DNA of 45,422 nucleotides from Pseudobutyrivibrio sp. UBA3626. GTDB taxonomy: Bacteria; Bacillota; Clostridia; Lachnospirales; Lachnospiraceae. The notes under the pieces are model-generated. The model saw nothing but the letters and a program-made list of their open reading frames with translations, was not told the origin of the DNA and did no database searches. The stretch spans positions 1 to 45,422 of the forward strand of contig DFLF01000006.1 of assembly GCA_002373675.1 (NCBI GenBank), read 5' to 3'. How positions within the stretch are numbered: position 1 is the stretch's first letter; each line of letters begins with the position of its first letter. Both the position numbers and the translations under genes were made by a program. Positions 16,267 through 24,381 of this stretch are shown here, piece after piece.

Positions 16267-17484
16267 TCAAAGTAGCGAAACAAAACTCGTATAATTAATT
16301 TCAGCCGACGACAATTCTTCCCATTGTTCTCTACTCTTCTGTCTCTTTGACAAATAAATATTATTCGGTAACATTATCATTTCCTTTAGCAAATCGCATA
16401 ATTTGTATTCATCAATATCCATATTAACCAACCTACCATTATCATCATTGACAAGTTCTCCTGTTCCGCCTACATTTGTTGCAATTACCGGAATCCCAAA
16501 GGACTGAGCTTCCATAATTGAAACTGGAAGTCCTTCGGTAGTACTAACATTACAAAAGTACATTATTGAATTCTTTTTATAGTACTCGGCTACTTCTTGG
16601 TTGGAAACGCGCCCCAACATGAGGACATTATTCGTCGTATGCTCTTTCTCTAGTATCTCTTTGATTAATTCAAATTCTTCTCCATCACCAACACAAACCC
16701 ATTTTACATCTGGAATATAATGTACAAGTTTAGAAAATGCCTTAGCGAATAAACTCATTCTTTTAAGTGGTTCTAATGTGCAGCATGTAAGCAATACTTT
16801 CTCACCAGTATAGTTTCCTTTACCATAATCCTTTGTTCCTAATCTCGATACTACAATCTTATTCTTGGCCCATGGATATTTCCTATCTAAATAATTCTTA
16901 CCTGCGGAAGAGCATGGAAAACAAAAATCCAAAGTTTTTAACAACCTATCTTGAAAAGGAATATAATTGCCCCATGCCCTTTCCCAATACAGATCATAAC
17001 CGTGTGCTCTAGCAACCAAATGAGCACTGTTTCCACGCTTATTATTTAAAGAATCAGCAAGCATAACTGCTGTTATTGCCTGATACGAAAACCAAAAACT
17101 ATATATAGTTAACTTATGAAAAGAAATATGGTTATCTTTCAGAATTTTAAAGATTTTTTTCTTAGCAAGTTTAGCACGTCCACGACTATATAATGCCGAA
17201 ATAAAATGTATTAGATTAGTTTCATTAATCTTAAAAATGTTCCTTCCACCAATTAATCCAAAGAAAACGCTTTTAACATATTTTAGTAAAGTATTATTCT
17301 CACCTACTGGAAAACTATATACATTATGAGGACACATCCTTGTCCTTCTTTCTCCATATGGTGCATTTATCGAAAAAATATATATATTATCAAACACACA
17401 ACTAAGATAGTTGATTTCATTCTCTAAAAAAGGTTCAGCAATTAAATATGGGTAATGATTAGTAATTAGAAGTAAATCTTTCAT
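16267..17484 (-). CDS. Family 4 glycosyltransferase
   Basis: A 405-aa GT-B enzyme. The C-terminal domain shows LTCCTLEPLKRMSLFAKAF, VKWVCVGDGEEFELIKEIL and the donor-binding STTEGLPVSIMEAQSFGIPV, followed by GGTGELV. ARAHGYDLYWER (about 160-170) lies at the acceptor side. It overlaps no neighbour and sits 19 nt after the radical SAM gene. Sugar specificity is not readable. Confidence 0.88.
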   Translation of the reverse strand: MKDLLLITNHYPYLIAEPFLENEINYLSCVFDNIYIFSINAPYGERRTRMCPHNVYSFPVGENNTLLKYVKSVFFGLIGGRNIFKINETNLIHFISALYSRGRAKLAKKKIFKILKDNHISFHKLTIYSFWFSYQAITAVMLADSLNNKRGNSAHLVARAHGYDLYWERAWGNYIPFQDRLLKTLDFCFPCSSAGKNYLDRKYPWAKNKIVVSRLGTKDYGKGNYTGEKVLLTCCTLEPLKRMSLFAKAFSKLVHYIPDVKWVCVGDGEEFELIKEILEKEHTTNNVLMLGRVSNQEVAEYYKKNSIMYFCNVSTTEGLPVSIMEAQSFGIPVIATNVGGTGELVNDDNGRLVNMDIDEYKLCDLLKEMIMLPNNIYLSKRQKSREQWEELSSAEINYTSFVSLL

Positions 17485-17503
17485 GCCCTATCCTTATTAT
17501 TTG

Positions 17504-18259
17504 TTAAGTAATCTTCTTTAATAAATCTGTACTATGCCTATACACTTTACCATGACGTAATAGTCTTTTTTCAATAATTTTTAAATCTCGAGGTTCACAT
17601 TCCTCAAGATAACCTTCTCCTACATCGTCACGATTATTCTTATCCGTAGACTTATGATATCGTCCACCTATAACACATGGTATATTAAACATATCCATTA
17701 AAGAACAATATTGATCTATGTCAAGAATTGTTATTCCATCTAAAACAGGTCGTATATACATACAAAACTGTAGTTTTTTCATATTTTTAGCTTGTTCTAA
17801 CATTTTGATTCTGTTTTCTATACAAGTTGTCCCTTTTTCGATTTCTTTTGAATGTGAAATAGTAGGCATACTTACATTTATGGTAATATGCCCATGATAC
17901 TTACACATATTGTCCATTAATAATAAAAAATCAGTAGATATAAATTGTTTTGTGGATATTTGTATTGAATTCTCATATTCTATTAATCGCTCAATCATTT
18001 TTAATGTATCTTGATATATATCCTTACTCCAACATTCACTATAGCAACCAAAAGATAGAATAGTTCCTTGCCGACCACGTTTGAAACAATCCATTGTTTG
18101 TAAAATACCCAAAGCCTCACAATAATCAAGCTTTCTATTAGAATAATCTAAAGATGAAGTCAACTCAGGAAGATAGCAATATTCACAACTACACTCGCAT
18201 CCTATTTTAAGATTTATAAATATCCTTTTTTTATTTCCAAAAATCTGTTTCAAATCCAT
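17504..18259 (-). CDS. Radical SAM protein
   Basis: A 251-aa protein with CxxxCxxC at Cys21, Cys25 and Cys28 (GCECSCEYCYLP), the site of the 4Fe-4S cluster that cleaves S-adenosylmethionine. A TIM-barrel-like pattern follows (ILSFGCYSECW at about 84-94, ISTKQFIS, ITINVSMP). There is no SPASM or B12 domain. Its substrate is unknown. It lies 14 nt downstream of the phosphoribosyltransferase-like gene, in the midst of glycosyltransferases. No radical SAM step is part of the known routes for the sugars predicted here. The ribosome binding site is poor (AAAGGA almost touches the ATG). Confidence 0.85.
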   Translation of the reverse strand: MDLKQIFGNKKRIFINLKIGCECSCEYCYLPELTSSLDYSNRKLDYCEALGILQTMDCFKRGRQGTILSFGCYSECWSKDIYQDTLKMIERLIEYENSIQISTKQFISTDFLLLMDNMCKYHGHITINVSMPTISHSKEIEKGTTCIENRIKMLEQAKNMKKLQFCMYIRPVLDGITILDIDQYCSLMDMFNIPCVIGGRYHKSTDKNNRDDVGEGYLEECEPRDLKIIEKRLLRHGKVYRHSTDLLKKIT

Positions 18260-18273
18260 ATCCTTTTTATCGA

Positions 18274-19068
18274 TTATATATGTGTTTCAACTACAGATAT
18301 TAGTTTAACTCCTTTATCTTTAATCTTTTTTCTTGCATCCTTTACTAATGGTTCAAAAAGCACAAGACAAATATTAACATCATATCCATACTTCTTCAAA
18401 TCTTTTATCGTATTACATATCTTTGAACCACCCGTTGAACTATCATCTATTATTAATGCAGTAGTCCCCTTGTCCGGAATTGGGTAACAATCAAAGTCTG
18501 CCCGCATATCCGTTTCATCTTCTTTAAAACGTTGCGCAGATTCATGAAGTACAAAGGGTTTTTTTATGATCTTTGAAAACTCGTAACCTAATATTGGGCT
18601 CCCATCTTTCGGAGTCACTATAAAATCGCAACTATACTCGACGGAATAATCATTTTCTTCCATTGTTAAATGCCAATAATTAGACAGAATATTTGCAAAA
18701 TACTTCGCATTATTTGCTACACAAGTTGCTCCTATCAAATCGTAATAGTAATCCATTTTTATTTTGCGATGTTCTCCCACGGCAATACTCTTATTAATCA
18801 CATATTTTTTCATCGCCTCTCTAGTTACTTTTTCTATGTCTGAGTCTCTTAGTTCACTTGGGTAATTAATACTTTCATTCCTGTTCTTTATCTTTTTAAT
18901 GTCGTATCCCATTTCTTCTAATACTTTCAACGTATCATCAGACTGATTCAAGTGAAAGAATCTTCTAATGGAATTTGGCAAAAACCCCACATAATCTAAC
19001 ACTCCTAACAAAGAAGATACTGCCAAAACATATATAATTATTTTCTCAATTATTTCACTAATGTTCAT
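18274..19068 (-). CDS. Membrane-anchored phosphoribosyltransferase-like protein
   Basis: The ATG at 19068 gives 264 aa; a longer reading from TTG at 19119 has no ribosome binding site. A hydrophobic stretch near the N-terminus (IIIYVLAVSSLLGVLDYVGF) could anchor it in the membrane. The C-terminal 150 residues fit a type I PRTase: DFIVTPKDGSPILGYEFSKI for the hood side, and the PRPP-binding loop TALIIDDSSTGGSKICNTIK. Orotate phosphoribosyltransferase is the nearest known relative by pattern, but the N-terminal half is different. It is paired with the radical SAM gene. Function in a glycan operon is unknown. Confidence 0.7.
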   Translation of the reverse strand: MNISEIIEKIIIYVLAVSSLLGVLDYVGFLPNSIRRFFHLNQSDDTLKVLEEMGYDIKKIKNRNESINYPSELRDSDIEKVTREAMKKYVINKSIAVGEHRKIKMDYYYDLIGATCVANNAKYFANILSNYWHLTMEENDYSVEYSCDFIVTPKDGSPILGYEFSKIIKKPFVLHESAQRFKEDETDMRADFDCYPIPDKGTTALIIDDSSTGGSKICNTIKDLKKYGYDVNICLVLFEPLVKDARKKIKDKGVKLISVVETHI

Positions 19069-19125
19069 ACATCTTTCCAATTCGATTACATTATCTATAA
19101 TCTTATTAAAACCTTTCAAATATCA

Positions 19126-20349
19126 TTAAAAAACTTTTTCAAACTTTTTCGCCAATTTCTCATATGTAAAATATTTAATTGCAGCTCTATGACCATTATT
19201 TCCAAGCTCCATACGCTCTTCTAAGCTCATTCTATACAATTTATTAATTCCTTCTTTCAATGAACTCACATCTCCAGGAGCAACTGATACGCCACAGTTA
19301 TACTTAACTATATAGTTATTGGGCGCGTCGACCGCATATAGTATTGGCTTGCCTGACATCATTGAATCAAATAATTTATTCATGCATATTCCGTATTTAA
19401 AAACAGAATTCTTTACACCTGCCACATATAACGCATCTACCATTTTAAGCAACTCAGGTATCTGTTTCTTCGGTATTTTATTTAGGAAGAAGAAAAGCTC
19501 TGGATACCTGTTATTCGCTTGTTTCTCTAACTCTTGCTTAATAGAGCCATCACCAACAAAAGCTACGACTACATTTTCATTTCCCAAAGCTTGAACTGCC
19601 TGTATTAACTCTGGCAAAGAATAATAGTTTGTCATTGATCCAAAAAAACATATTATAAACTTATTCTGATTCCTTAAATTCTTTAATATATTATGTGTTG
19701 ATGTATTTAACTTTTCAGGCTTCTCCCAATCCTCTGTGTTAATTCCATTGACAATTGATATATACTTATCTTCTCTCATCCCGTGTTTGATTAAATACCT
19801 TTTTGAGCACGGTGGCAATGATACAACTGCATCCGCATGCTTGCAGAAGGAGTTTTCTGCTAGTTGCATAGCAACAACAAACGGATGATACTTACTCATT
19901 CCATTTACTTCAGTTAGCACCGCCGGCCACATATCATGTATTTCATGAATCAGTCTCGCTTTATTTCTATATTTCCTAATCCTCTGTCCAGCATATGTGT
20001 CTAACGGATAAGTTGAAGATGTGATAATAACATCTGGCTTAAACTTTTTTGCTATCCATTTTGCTTTAATATATATTTTCCCAGCAAACTGCAACATAGA
20101 TTGTATTCTTTTTAATCCATTTCCTTTATATTTAGGTGTTCGAATCCAGTAATAATTAATCCCATCAATATTACTCCTATCAAAATCTTTTCTTATTGTC
20201 GGATTATTTATTCTAAGATGCGAGTAATCTGCCGCTACAATATCAACTTTGTGCCCCATTTTAATCCACTCTTTCGATAGATGATAAGGTCGAAACTCCA
20301 TCCCCATATCCGGTGAACCAGCATAATGATTAATATATAATATATTCAT
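19126..20349 (-). CDS. Family 4 glycosyltransferase, WbuB-like
   Basis: A 407-aa GT4 enzyme. The N-terminal MNILYINHYAGSPDMGMEFRP and IHEIHDMWPAVLTEV are strongly reminiscent of WbuB-type transferases that act on N-acetylated 6-deoxy sugars. The C-terminus has FVGDGSIKQELEKQA, and MNKLFDSMMSGKPILYA in place of the usual E-x7-E motif. The start overlaps the stop of the oxidoreductase gene as TAATG, so the two are coupled. Specificity is inferred from likeness only. Confidence 0.88.
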   Translation of the reverse strand: MNILYINHYAGSPDMGMEFRPYHLSKEWIKMGHKVDIVAADYSHLRINNPTIRKDFDRSNIDGINYYWIRTPKYKGNGLKRIQSMLQFAGKIYIKAKWIAKKFKPDVIITSSTYPLDTYAGQRIRKYRNKARLIHEIHDMWPAVLTEVNGMSKYHPFVVAMQLAENSFCKHADAVVSLPPCSKRYLIKHGMREDKYISIVNGINTEDWEKPEKLNTSTHNILKNLRNQNKFIICFFGSMTNYYSLPELIQAVQALGNENVVVAFVGDGSIKQELEKQANNRYPELFFFLNKIPKKQIPELLKMVDALYVAGVKNSVFKYGICMNKLFDSMMSGKPILYAVDAPNNYIVKYNCGVSVAPGDVSSLKEGINKLYRMSLEERMELGNNGHRAAIKYFTYEKLAKKFEKVF

Positions 20350-21437
20350 TACCGATTATCCCTCTCAAATCTACCAATAAAATCCTGTGTCGAGCAATTC
20401 TTTAACGGAAGTCTCACTGCTTTCCCCTCTGCTGCAGACTTATATATGGCAAGCACAAGTTCAAGAGCCCTCTTTCCGGCTTCACCATCTACTAACAATT
20501 CTTCTTTGCCTTCTATGGCATTTATCACATTTTTATATAGTTTGGTATGCCCAAATCCATACACATTAGGTGGATTCTCTGAACACTCCTTTTTCACTCT
20601 TTCTTCGTCACCAAAATAATCAGAAAACTTCCATTCCTCAATAATATTTACTGCCTCTCCGCCAGCTTTTACAGTGCCTTTCTCTCCAAAAATGTACAGC
20701 GTTTCTTCAAGATTTCGTGGATATACATTTGTTGTACCCTCTATAATTCCATAGCTACCGTTTTTAAATCTGATAACAGCTATTCCTAAATCCTCTGCTT
20801 CGATATAAGGGTGCATTAAACGATCAGTCATGCCATATACTGTATCAATCTCATCTCCCATCATCCACCGAAGAAGGTCTATGTCATGTATACATTGGTT
20901 CATAAGTGCACCACCATCTTGCTCCCATGTTCCTCGCCATGAAGCTCTGTCATAATATTCATGATCCCTAGCCCAACGTATATGAGCTGTACCATAGAGC
21001 AATCTTCCGAACCTTTTTTTATCTAATGCCTTTCTTATCTCTTGTATGCTTTTATTGAAACGATTTTGATGACAAGCACACACCAACACACCTTTATTTC
21101 GTCCTGCTTCTATTATTGCATTTGCGTCTTCAATAGAAAGCGCTATAGGCTTTTCAATAATCACATTGCAGCCTGCATTAATGCAATCAATAGCAATGGA
21201 AGCGTGCTTCCCTGATTCTGTTGCTATAGCAACAAGGTCTGGGTTTTCATTTGCAAGCAAATCTTTATAGTTTTCATATATACTAGTATTACATGATTCA
21301 ATTTCAAATTTTATGAGTTTATCTTCGGCATTATCTTTCTTTACATCACATATCGCCACAATATCTAATCCGTTATTCTGAGCAGCAATGATGTGATTCG
21401 GCGAAATTCTGCCACAACCAATTAAAGCATACTTCAT
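20349..21437 (-). CDS. Gfo/Idh/MocA oxidoreductase, WbpB/WlbA-like
   Basis: A 362-aa NAD-dependent dehydrogenase. GCGRISPNHIIAA (about 8-20) is the Rossmann loop, EKPIALS (about 99-105) holds the catalytic Lys, and ARDHEYYDRASWRGTWEQDGG followed by QCIHDIDLL is typical of WlbA/WbpB. That enzyme oxidises C3 of UDP-GlcNAcA to the 3-keto sugar, the first of three steps to UDP-GlcNAc3NAcA. The next two genes upstream on the strand (WbpD-like and WbpE-like) supply the other steps. UDP-GlcNAc dehydrogenase (WbpA) is not in the window. Confidence 0.88.
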   Translation of the reverse strand: MKYALIGCGRISPNHIIAAQNNGLDIVAICDVKKDNAEDKLIKFEIESCNTSIYENYKDLLANENPDLVAIATESGKHASIAIDCINAGCNVIIEKPIALSIEDANAIIEAGRNKGVLVCACHQNRFNKSIQEIRKALDKKRFGRLLYGTAHIRWARDHEYYDRASWRGTWEQDGGALMNQCIHDIDLLRWMMGDEIDTVYGMTDRLMHPYIEAEDLGIAVIRFKNGSYGIIEGTTNVYPRNLEETLYIFGEKGTVKAGGEAVNIIEEWKFSDYFGDEERVKKECSENPPNVYGFGHTKLYKNVINAIEGKEELLVDGEAGKRALELVLAIYKSAAEGKAVRLPLKNCSTQDFIGRFERDNR

Positions 21438-21441
21438 TTTA

Positions 21442-22008
21442 TTATCCTTTCAACATAATGCTATTTTTTTTTCTTTGATACTCCTTGCCACAAGAAGTAC
21501 ATTTTAACTTATGGCTGACTTTGCACCCACATTCACAAACAAACCCTATTCTTCTCTGAGGGTTTCCAACAACAAGTTCGTAATCCTCAACGTTATTAAC
21601 AATCACGGTTCCAGCACCAATCATAGCGTATCGACCTATTGTATTTCCGCAGATAATTGTTGCATTTGCTCCAATAGACGCTCCTTTACAAATAATTGTT
21701 TGCTTGAACTCTTGTTTTCTATCAATAAATGCTCTAGGATTAATAACATTGGTAAAAACTGCATTAGGTCCAATAAAAACATCATCCTCAACAATTACAC
21801 CTTTATAAATTGCTATATTATTTTTTATCTTTACTCCATTACCAATCTTTACGCCTTGCTCTATAAATACATTGGCTCCTATGTTGCAATTATTACCTAT
21901 CTCAACATCTTCTTGAATGATGCAGTTTTGCCATATAGATGTTCCTTCGCCAACGATTGCCTCATTGCTTATACTTGCACTTTCATGTATTTTTTTCACG
22001 GCTTCCAC
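21442..22008 (-). CDS. UDP-3-amino-GlcNAcA N-acetyltransferase, WbpD/WlbB-like
   Basis: A 188-aa left-handed beta-helix acetyltransferase. Hexapeptide repeats run from about residue 10 to 150, with NPRAFIDRKQEFKQT marking the WbpD type. The C-terminus adds a zinc-ribbon-like CECGCK...CTSCGKEY, which many WbpD relatives carry. It acetylates the 3-amino group made by WbpE. The start is either GTG 22008, overlapping the end of wbpE by 13 nt, or GTG 21999 (MKKIHESAS), which has GGTGG/GGAAG just upstream. Confidence 0.88.
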   Translation of the reverse strand: MEAVKKIHESASISNEAIVGEGTSIWQNCIIQEDVEIGNNCNIGANVFIEQGVKIGNGVKIKNNIAIYKGVIVEDDVFIGPNAVFTNVINPRAFIDRKQEFKQTIICKGASIGANATIICGNTIGRYAMIGAGTVIVNNVEDYELVVGNPQRRIGFVCECGCKVSHKLKCTSCGKEYQRKKNSIMLKG

Positions 22009-23171
22009 CCATTGACCACTTCTATAACCTTATCTATTTCATCTTGCGTTAGCTCTGGAAACATTGGTAGAACCAGAGAATGATCAGCCACATACTCAGA
22101 ATTTGGAAAATCCCCTTTTACATAACCCAAATCTTCATATACTTTCTGCATATGAAAAGGCACAGGAAAATAAACCCCACTGGAAATATCATTTTCTTTT
22201 AAGTATTCACGGAGCGAATCACGATTGTCTGTTGTGATTGCATAGACATAAAAGATATGCGAATTATTACCATCAACAAAAGGTTTTTTTATAAGCGGAT
22301 TGATAATTCTCTCGTAATACTGCTTTGCAATCTCTCTTCTGCGCCCATTCCAGTTATCTAAATGCGGTAATTTAACTGACAAAACTGCTGCCTGCAATGC
22401 ATCCAATCGCGAATTAAATCCCCTGACAAAGTTAAAATATTTTGGAAGATTTCCCCTAAAATCTATATCTTGTTCTTGTATCTTTATATTCTTTTGAACT
22501 CGATAAGTGTACAAACCATCTATGCCACTACCATGAGCCCTCAATGCCCGACATTGTCGGTATATACTCTCATCACTCGTTACAATAATCCCGCCGTCAC
22601 CTGCACATCCAAGATTCTTGGTCGGAAAAAAAGAAAAGCACCCTACATCTCCTAAGCTGCCTGCTTTCTTTCCTTTATATGTGGCACCAGAAGCTTGTGC
22701 ACAATCCTCTATTACTTTTATGTTGTGCTTCTTTGCAATGCCATTTATCGCATCCATATCCGCACACTGTCCATATAAATGGACAGGTATGATTGCTTTT
22801 GTACTACTTGTAATCTTTCTTTCTATCTCTTCAGAATCTATACAATATGTGTCTTTTGTACAGTCCACAAAAACAGGCTTGGCTCCCACCGCTGTTATCG
22901 CCTCTGCTGTAGCACTAAAGCTCATTGCTGTAGTTATAACTTCATCGCCTGGTTTTACATTGCACGAACTAAGTGCAATTACAAGAGCATCTGAACCATT
23001 CCCCACACCTACTGCATATTTAACGCCACAATATCCAGCAAATTCTTTTTCAAACGTCTCTACCTTTTGTCCTAAAATATACTGTCCACTATGTAAAACG
23101 CTAAGAGCCTCTTTATCTAGTTCATTACTGATTGATTCGTATTGTCTTGATACATTCATTACAGGTATCAC
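21996..23171 (-). CDS. 3-keto-hexuronate aminotransferase, WbpE/WlbC-like
   Basis: A 391-aa DegT-type PLP aminotransferase. PVMNVSRQYESI opens it, GVGNGSDALVIAL and DCAQASGATYKGKKAG bind PLP, and the Schiff-base Lys is in FFPTKNLGCAGDGG. With WbpB and WbpD it makes the 2,3-diacetamido-uronic acid precursor. The start is taken as GTG 23171 (MIPVMNVSRQ), because the family begins this way and AAGGAGAG lies about 10-12 nt upstream. Longer readings run into the preceding glycosyltransferase remnant, whose TGA overlaps this GTG. Confidence 0.9.
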   Translation of the reverse strand: MIPVMNVSRQYESISNELDKEALSVLHSGQYILGQKVETFEKEFAGYCGVKYAVGVGNGSDALVIALSSCNVKPGDEVITTAMSFSATAEAITAVGAKPVFVDCTKDTYCIDSEEIERKITSSTKAIIPVHLYGQCADMDAINGIAKKHNIKVIEDCAQASGATYKGKKAGSLGDVGCFSFFPTKNLGCAGDGGIIVTSDESIYRQCRALRAHGSGIDGLYTYRVQKNIKIQEQDIDFRGNLPKYFNFVRGFNSRLDALQAAVLSVKLPHLDNWNGRRREIAKQYYERIINPLIKKPFVDGNNSHIFYVYAITTDNRDSLREYLKENDISSGVYFPVPFHMQKVYEDLGYVKGDFPNSEYVADHSLVLPMFPELTQDEIDKVIEVVNGWKP

Positions 23172-23413
23172 TGTACTTTTTCTCTCCTTCCAATCTCCTT
23201 TTTGAATAACCTGATTATCATTTCCCACCAATAATACAGCTGCTCTCTTTCAAGTCCTTTAACCGTATCATCAGACGATTTGCCGTCTACAAAAATCCAT
23301 TCCATTAACTCTAATGTATAGTCCTGGTTCAATAGTGATTGGACGCATTTGTCAATATATTTTGACTCATTATATATAGGCATAACAACCGAAACAATAA
23401 TACCTTTATTCAT
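23168..23413 (-). pseudogene. Family 2 glycosyltransferase with internal deletion
   Basis: An 81-codon reading. The first 52 residues (VSVVMPIYNESKYIDKCVQS ... WIFVDGKSSDDTVK) are a normal GT2 N-terminus. The rest (YYWWEMIIRLFKKEIGRR) looks like the membrane-proximal C-terminus of such enzymes, and its stop still overlaps the next start (GTGA). About 230-260 internal residues, including the DxD and catalytic base, are missing. It is therefore a gene reduced by a frame-preserving deletion, not a 3' truncation. No activity expected. Confidence 0.7.
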
Positions 23414-23434
23414 AATATCTTGCCTTATCTTCTC

Positions 23435-23668
23435 TTATATCTTTGTATATTCCGAACTATTATTATTTCTTCTCCTAACATACTTTACATCAGAGTATTT
23501 ACCACTTACTACCTCATTCTTAAATATCCTTCCAAAACTAGTCTTGTCACCCCGAGATAAGTCATTCCACTCTGTTCCTTTAAAAAGGTCTTTTATTACA
23601 AAATGTTTACCCTTTTTTAGTTTTTTAATGCTTTCACGAGCCTTCCCAAGCAATAATTCCGTATTCAT
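23435..23668 (-). CDS. DUF1413 domain protein
   Basis: A 77-aa protein. LKKGKHFVIKDLFKGTEWNDLSRGDKTSFGRIFKNEV is the DUF1413 pattern (LF-G-EW, SRGD, GR-F), found in small proteins with no known activity. GAGG lies 8 nt upstream of the ATG. It sits inside the glycan operon, between the sugar transferase gene and the reduced GT2 gene, and has no evident link to sugar synthesis. Confidence 0.75.
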   Translation of the reverse strand: MNTELLLGKARESIKKLKKGKHFVIKDLFKGTEWNDLSRGDKTSFGRIFKNEVVSGKYSDVKYVRRRNNNSSEYTKI

Positions 23669-23700
23669 ACCGAATTCCTCTCCTGTTCGTATTTTTCACT

Positions 23701-24381
23701 TCACAGCACCATAAGCGCTGTTTTTATAATGGTCAATAATTCTCCCATTAATCCAAATCTATTTATTGCCCCGAGATTCCACCTCATCTTCTCTGGCAGA
23801 ACCTGCTTCACATATACTTCATCCACATCATCTGCGTTATTTAGGAGTCTATCTTCATCCCTAAACCTTATACTTGCCTCGCTTGTTATTCCTGCAGGCA
23901 ATAAAAGAGTTGCTAAGTATTCAGACTTGTACCTTCTTACATACTTAACAACCTCTGGTCTTGTTCCTACGAAGCTCATATCACCATTTAGTACGTCTAT
24001 GAGCTGTGGAAGTTCATCTAATCTTAACTTACGAATCTTGGAACCTATCTTGGTAATTCTGTTGTCATTTTCTACTGTAACAGATGCTCCCTTTTTATCA
24101 GCATCTGCTACCATGGTTCTGAATTTGTGGATGCGAAATATCTTGCCATATGATGTAACTCTTTTCTGGCGATAGAATACTGGTCCATTGGAATCCAGCT
24201 TGATTAATATCGCTATTACAATCATTGGAATAGCTAATATAATAAGTAGCACAGTTGCCATTGCAACATCAAAGGCTCTCTTTATCGCTAATTGTCCACG
24301 CTTTCTATTGAGTACTTCCCAATAAGGTCGTACTTCATCTATTCGCATGAAGTCTGGAAGATCATCCCACTTTCTTAACAT
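23701..24381 (-). CDS. Initiating sugar-phosphate transferase (PglC type)
   Basis: A 226-aa monotopic phosphoglycosyl transferase of the bacterial sugar transferase family. It has one re-entrant hydrophobic helix (about 40-63), then FYRQKRVTSYGKIFRIHKFRTM and the core LRLDELPQLIDVLNGDMSFVGTRPE. It moves a sugar-1-phosphate from a UDP-sugar to undecaprenyl phosphate, the first committed step of repeat-unit assembly. The start overlaps the 3' end of the aminotransferase by 20 nt. With the PglE-like and PglF-like genes this points to a UDP-diacetamido-trideoxyhexose (diNAcBac or related) as first sugar. Confidence 0.9.
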   Translation of the reverse strand: MLRKWDDLPDFMRIDEVRPYWEVLNRKRGQLAIKRAFDVAMATVLLIILAIPMIVIAILIKLDSNGPVFYRQKRVTSYGKIFRIHKFRTMVADADKKGASVTVENDNRITKIGSKIRKLRLDELPQLIDVLNGDMSFVGTRPEVVKYVRRYKSEYLATLLLPAGITSEASIRFRDEDRLLNNADDVDEVYVKQVLPEKMRWNLGAINRFGLMGELLTIIKTALMVL

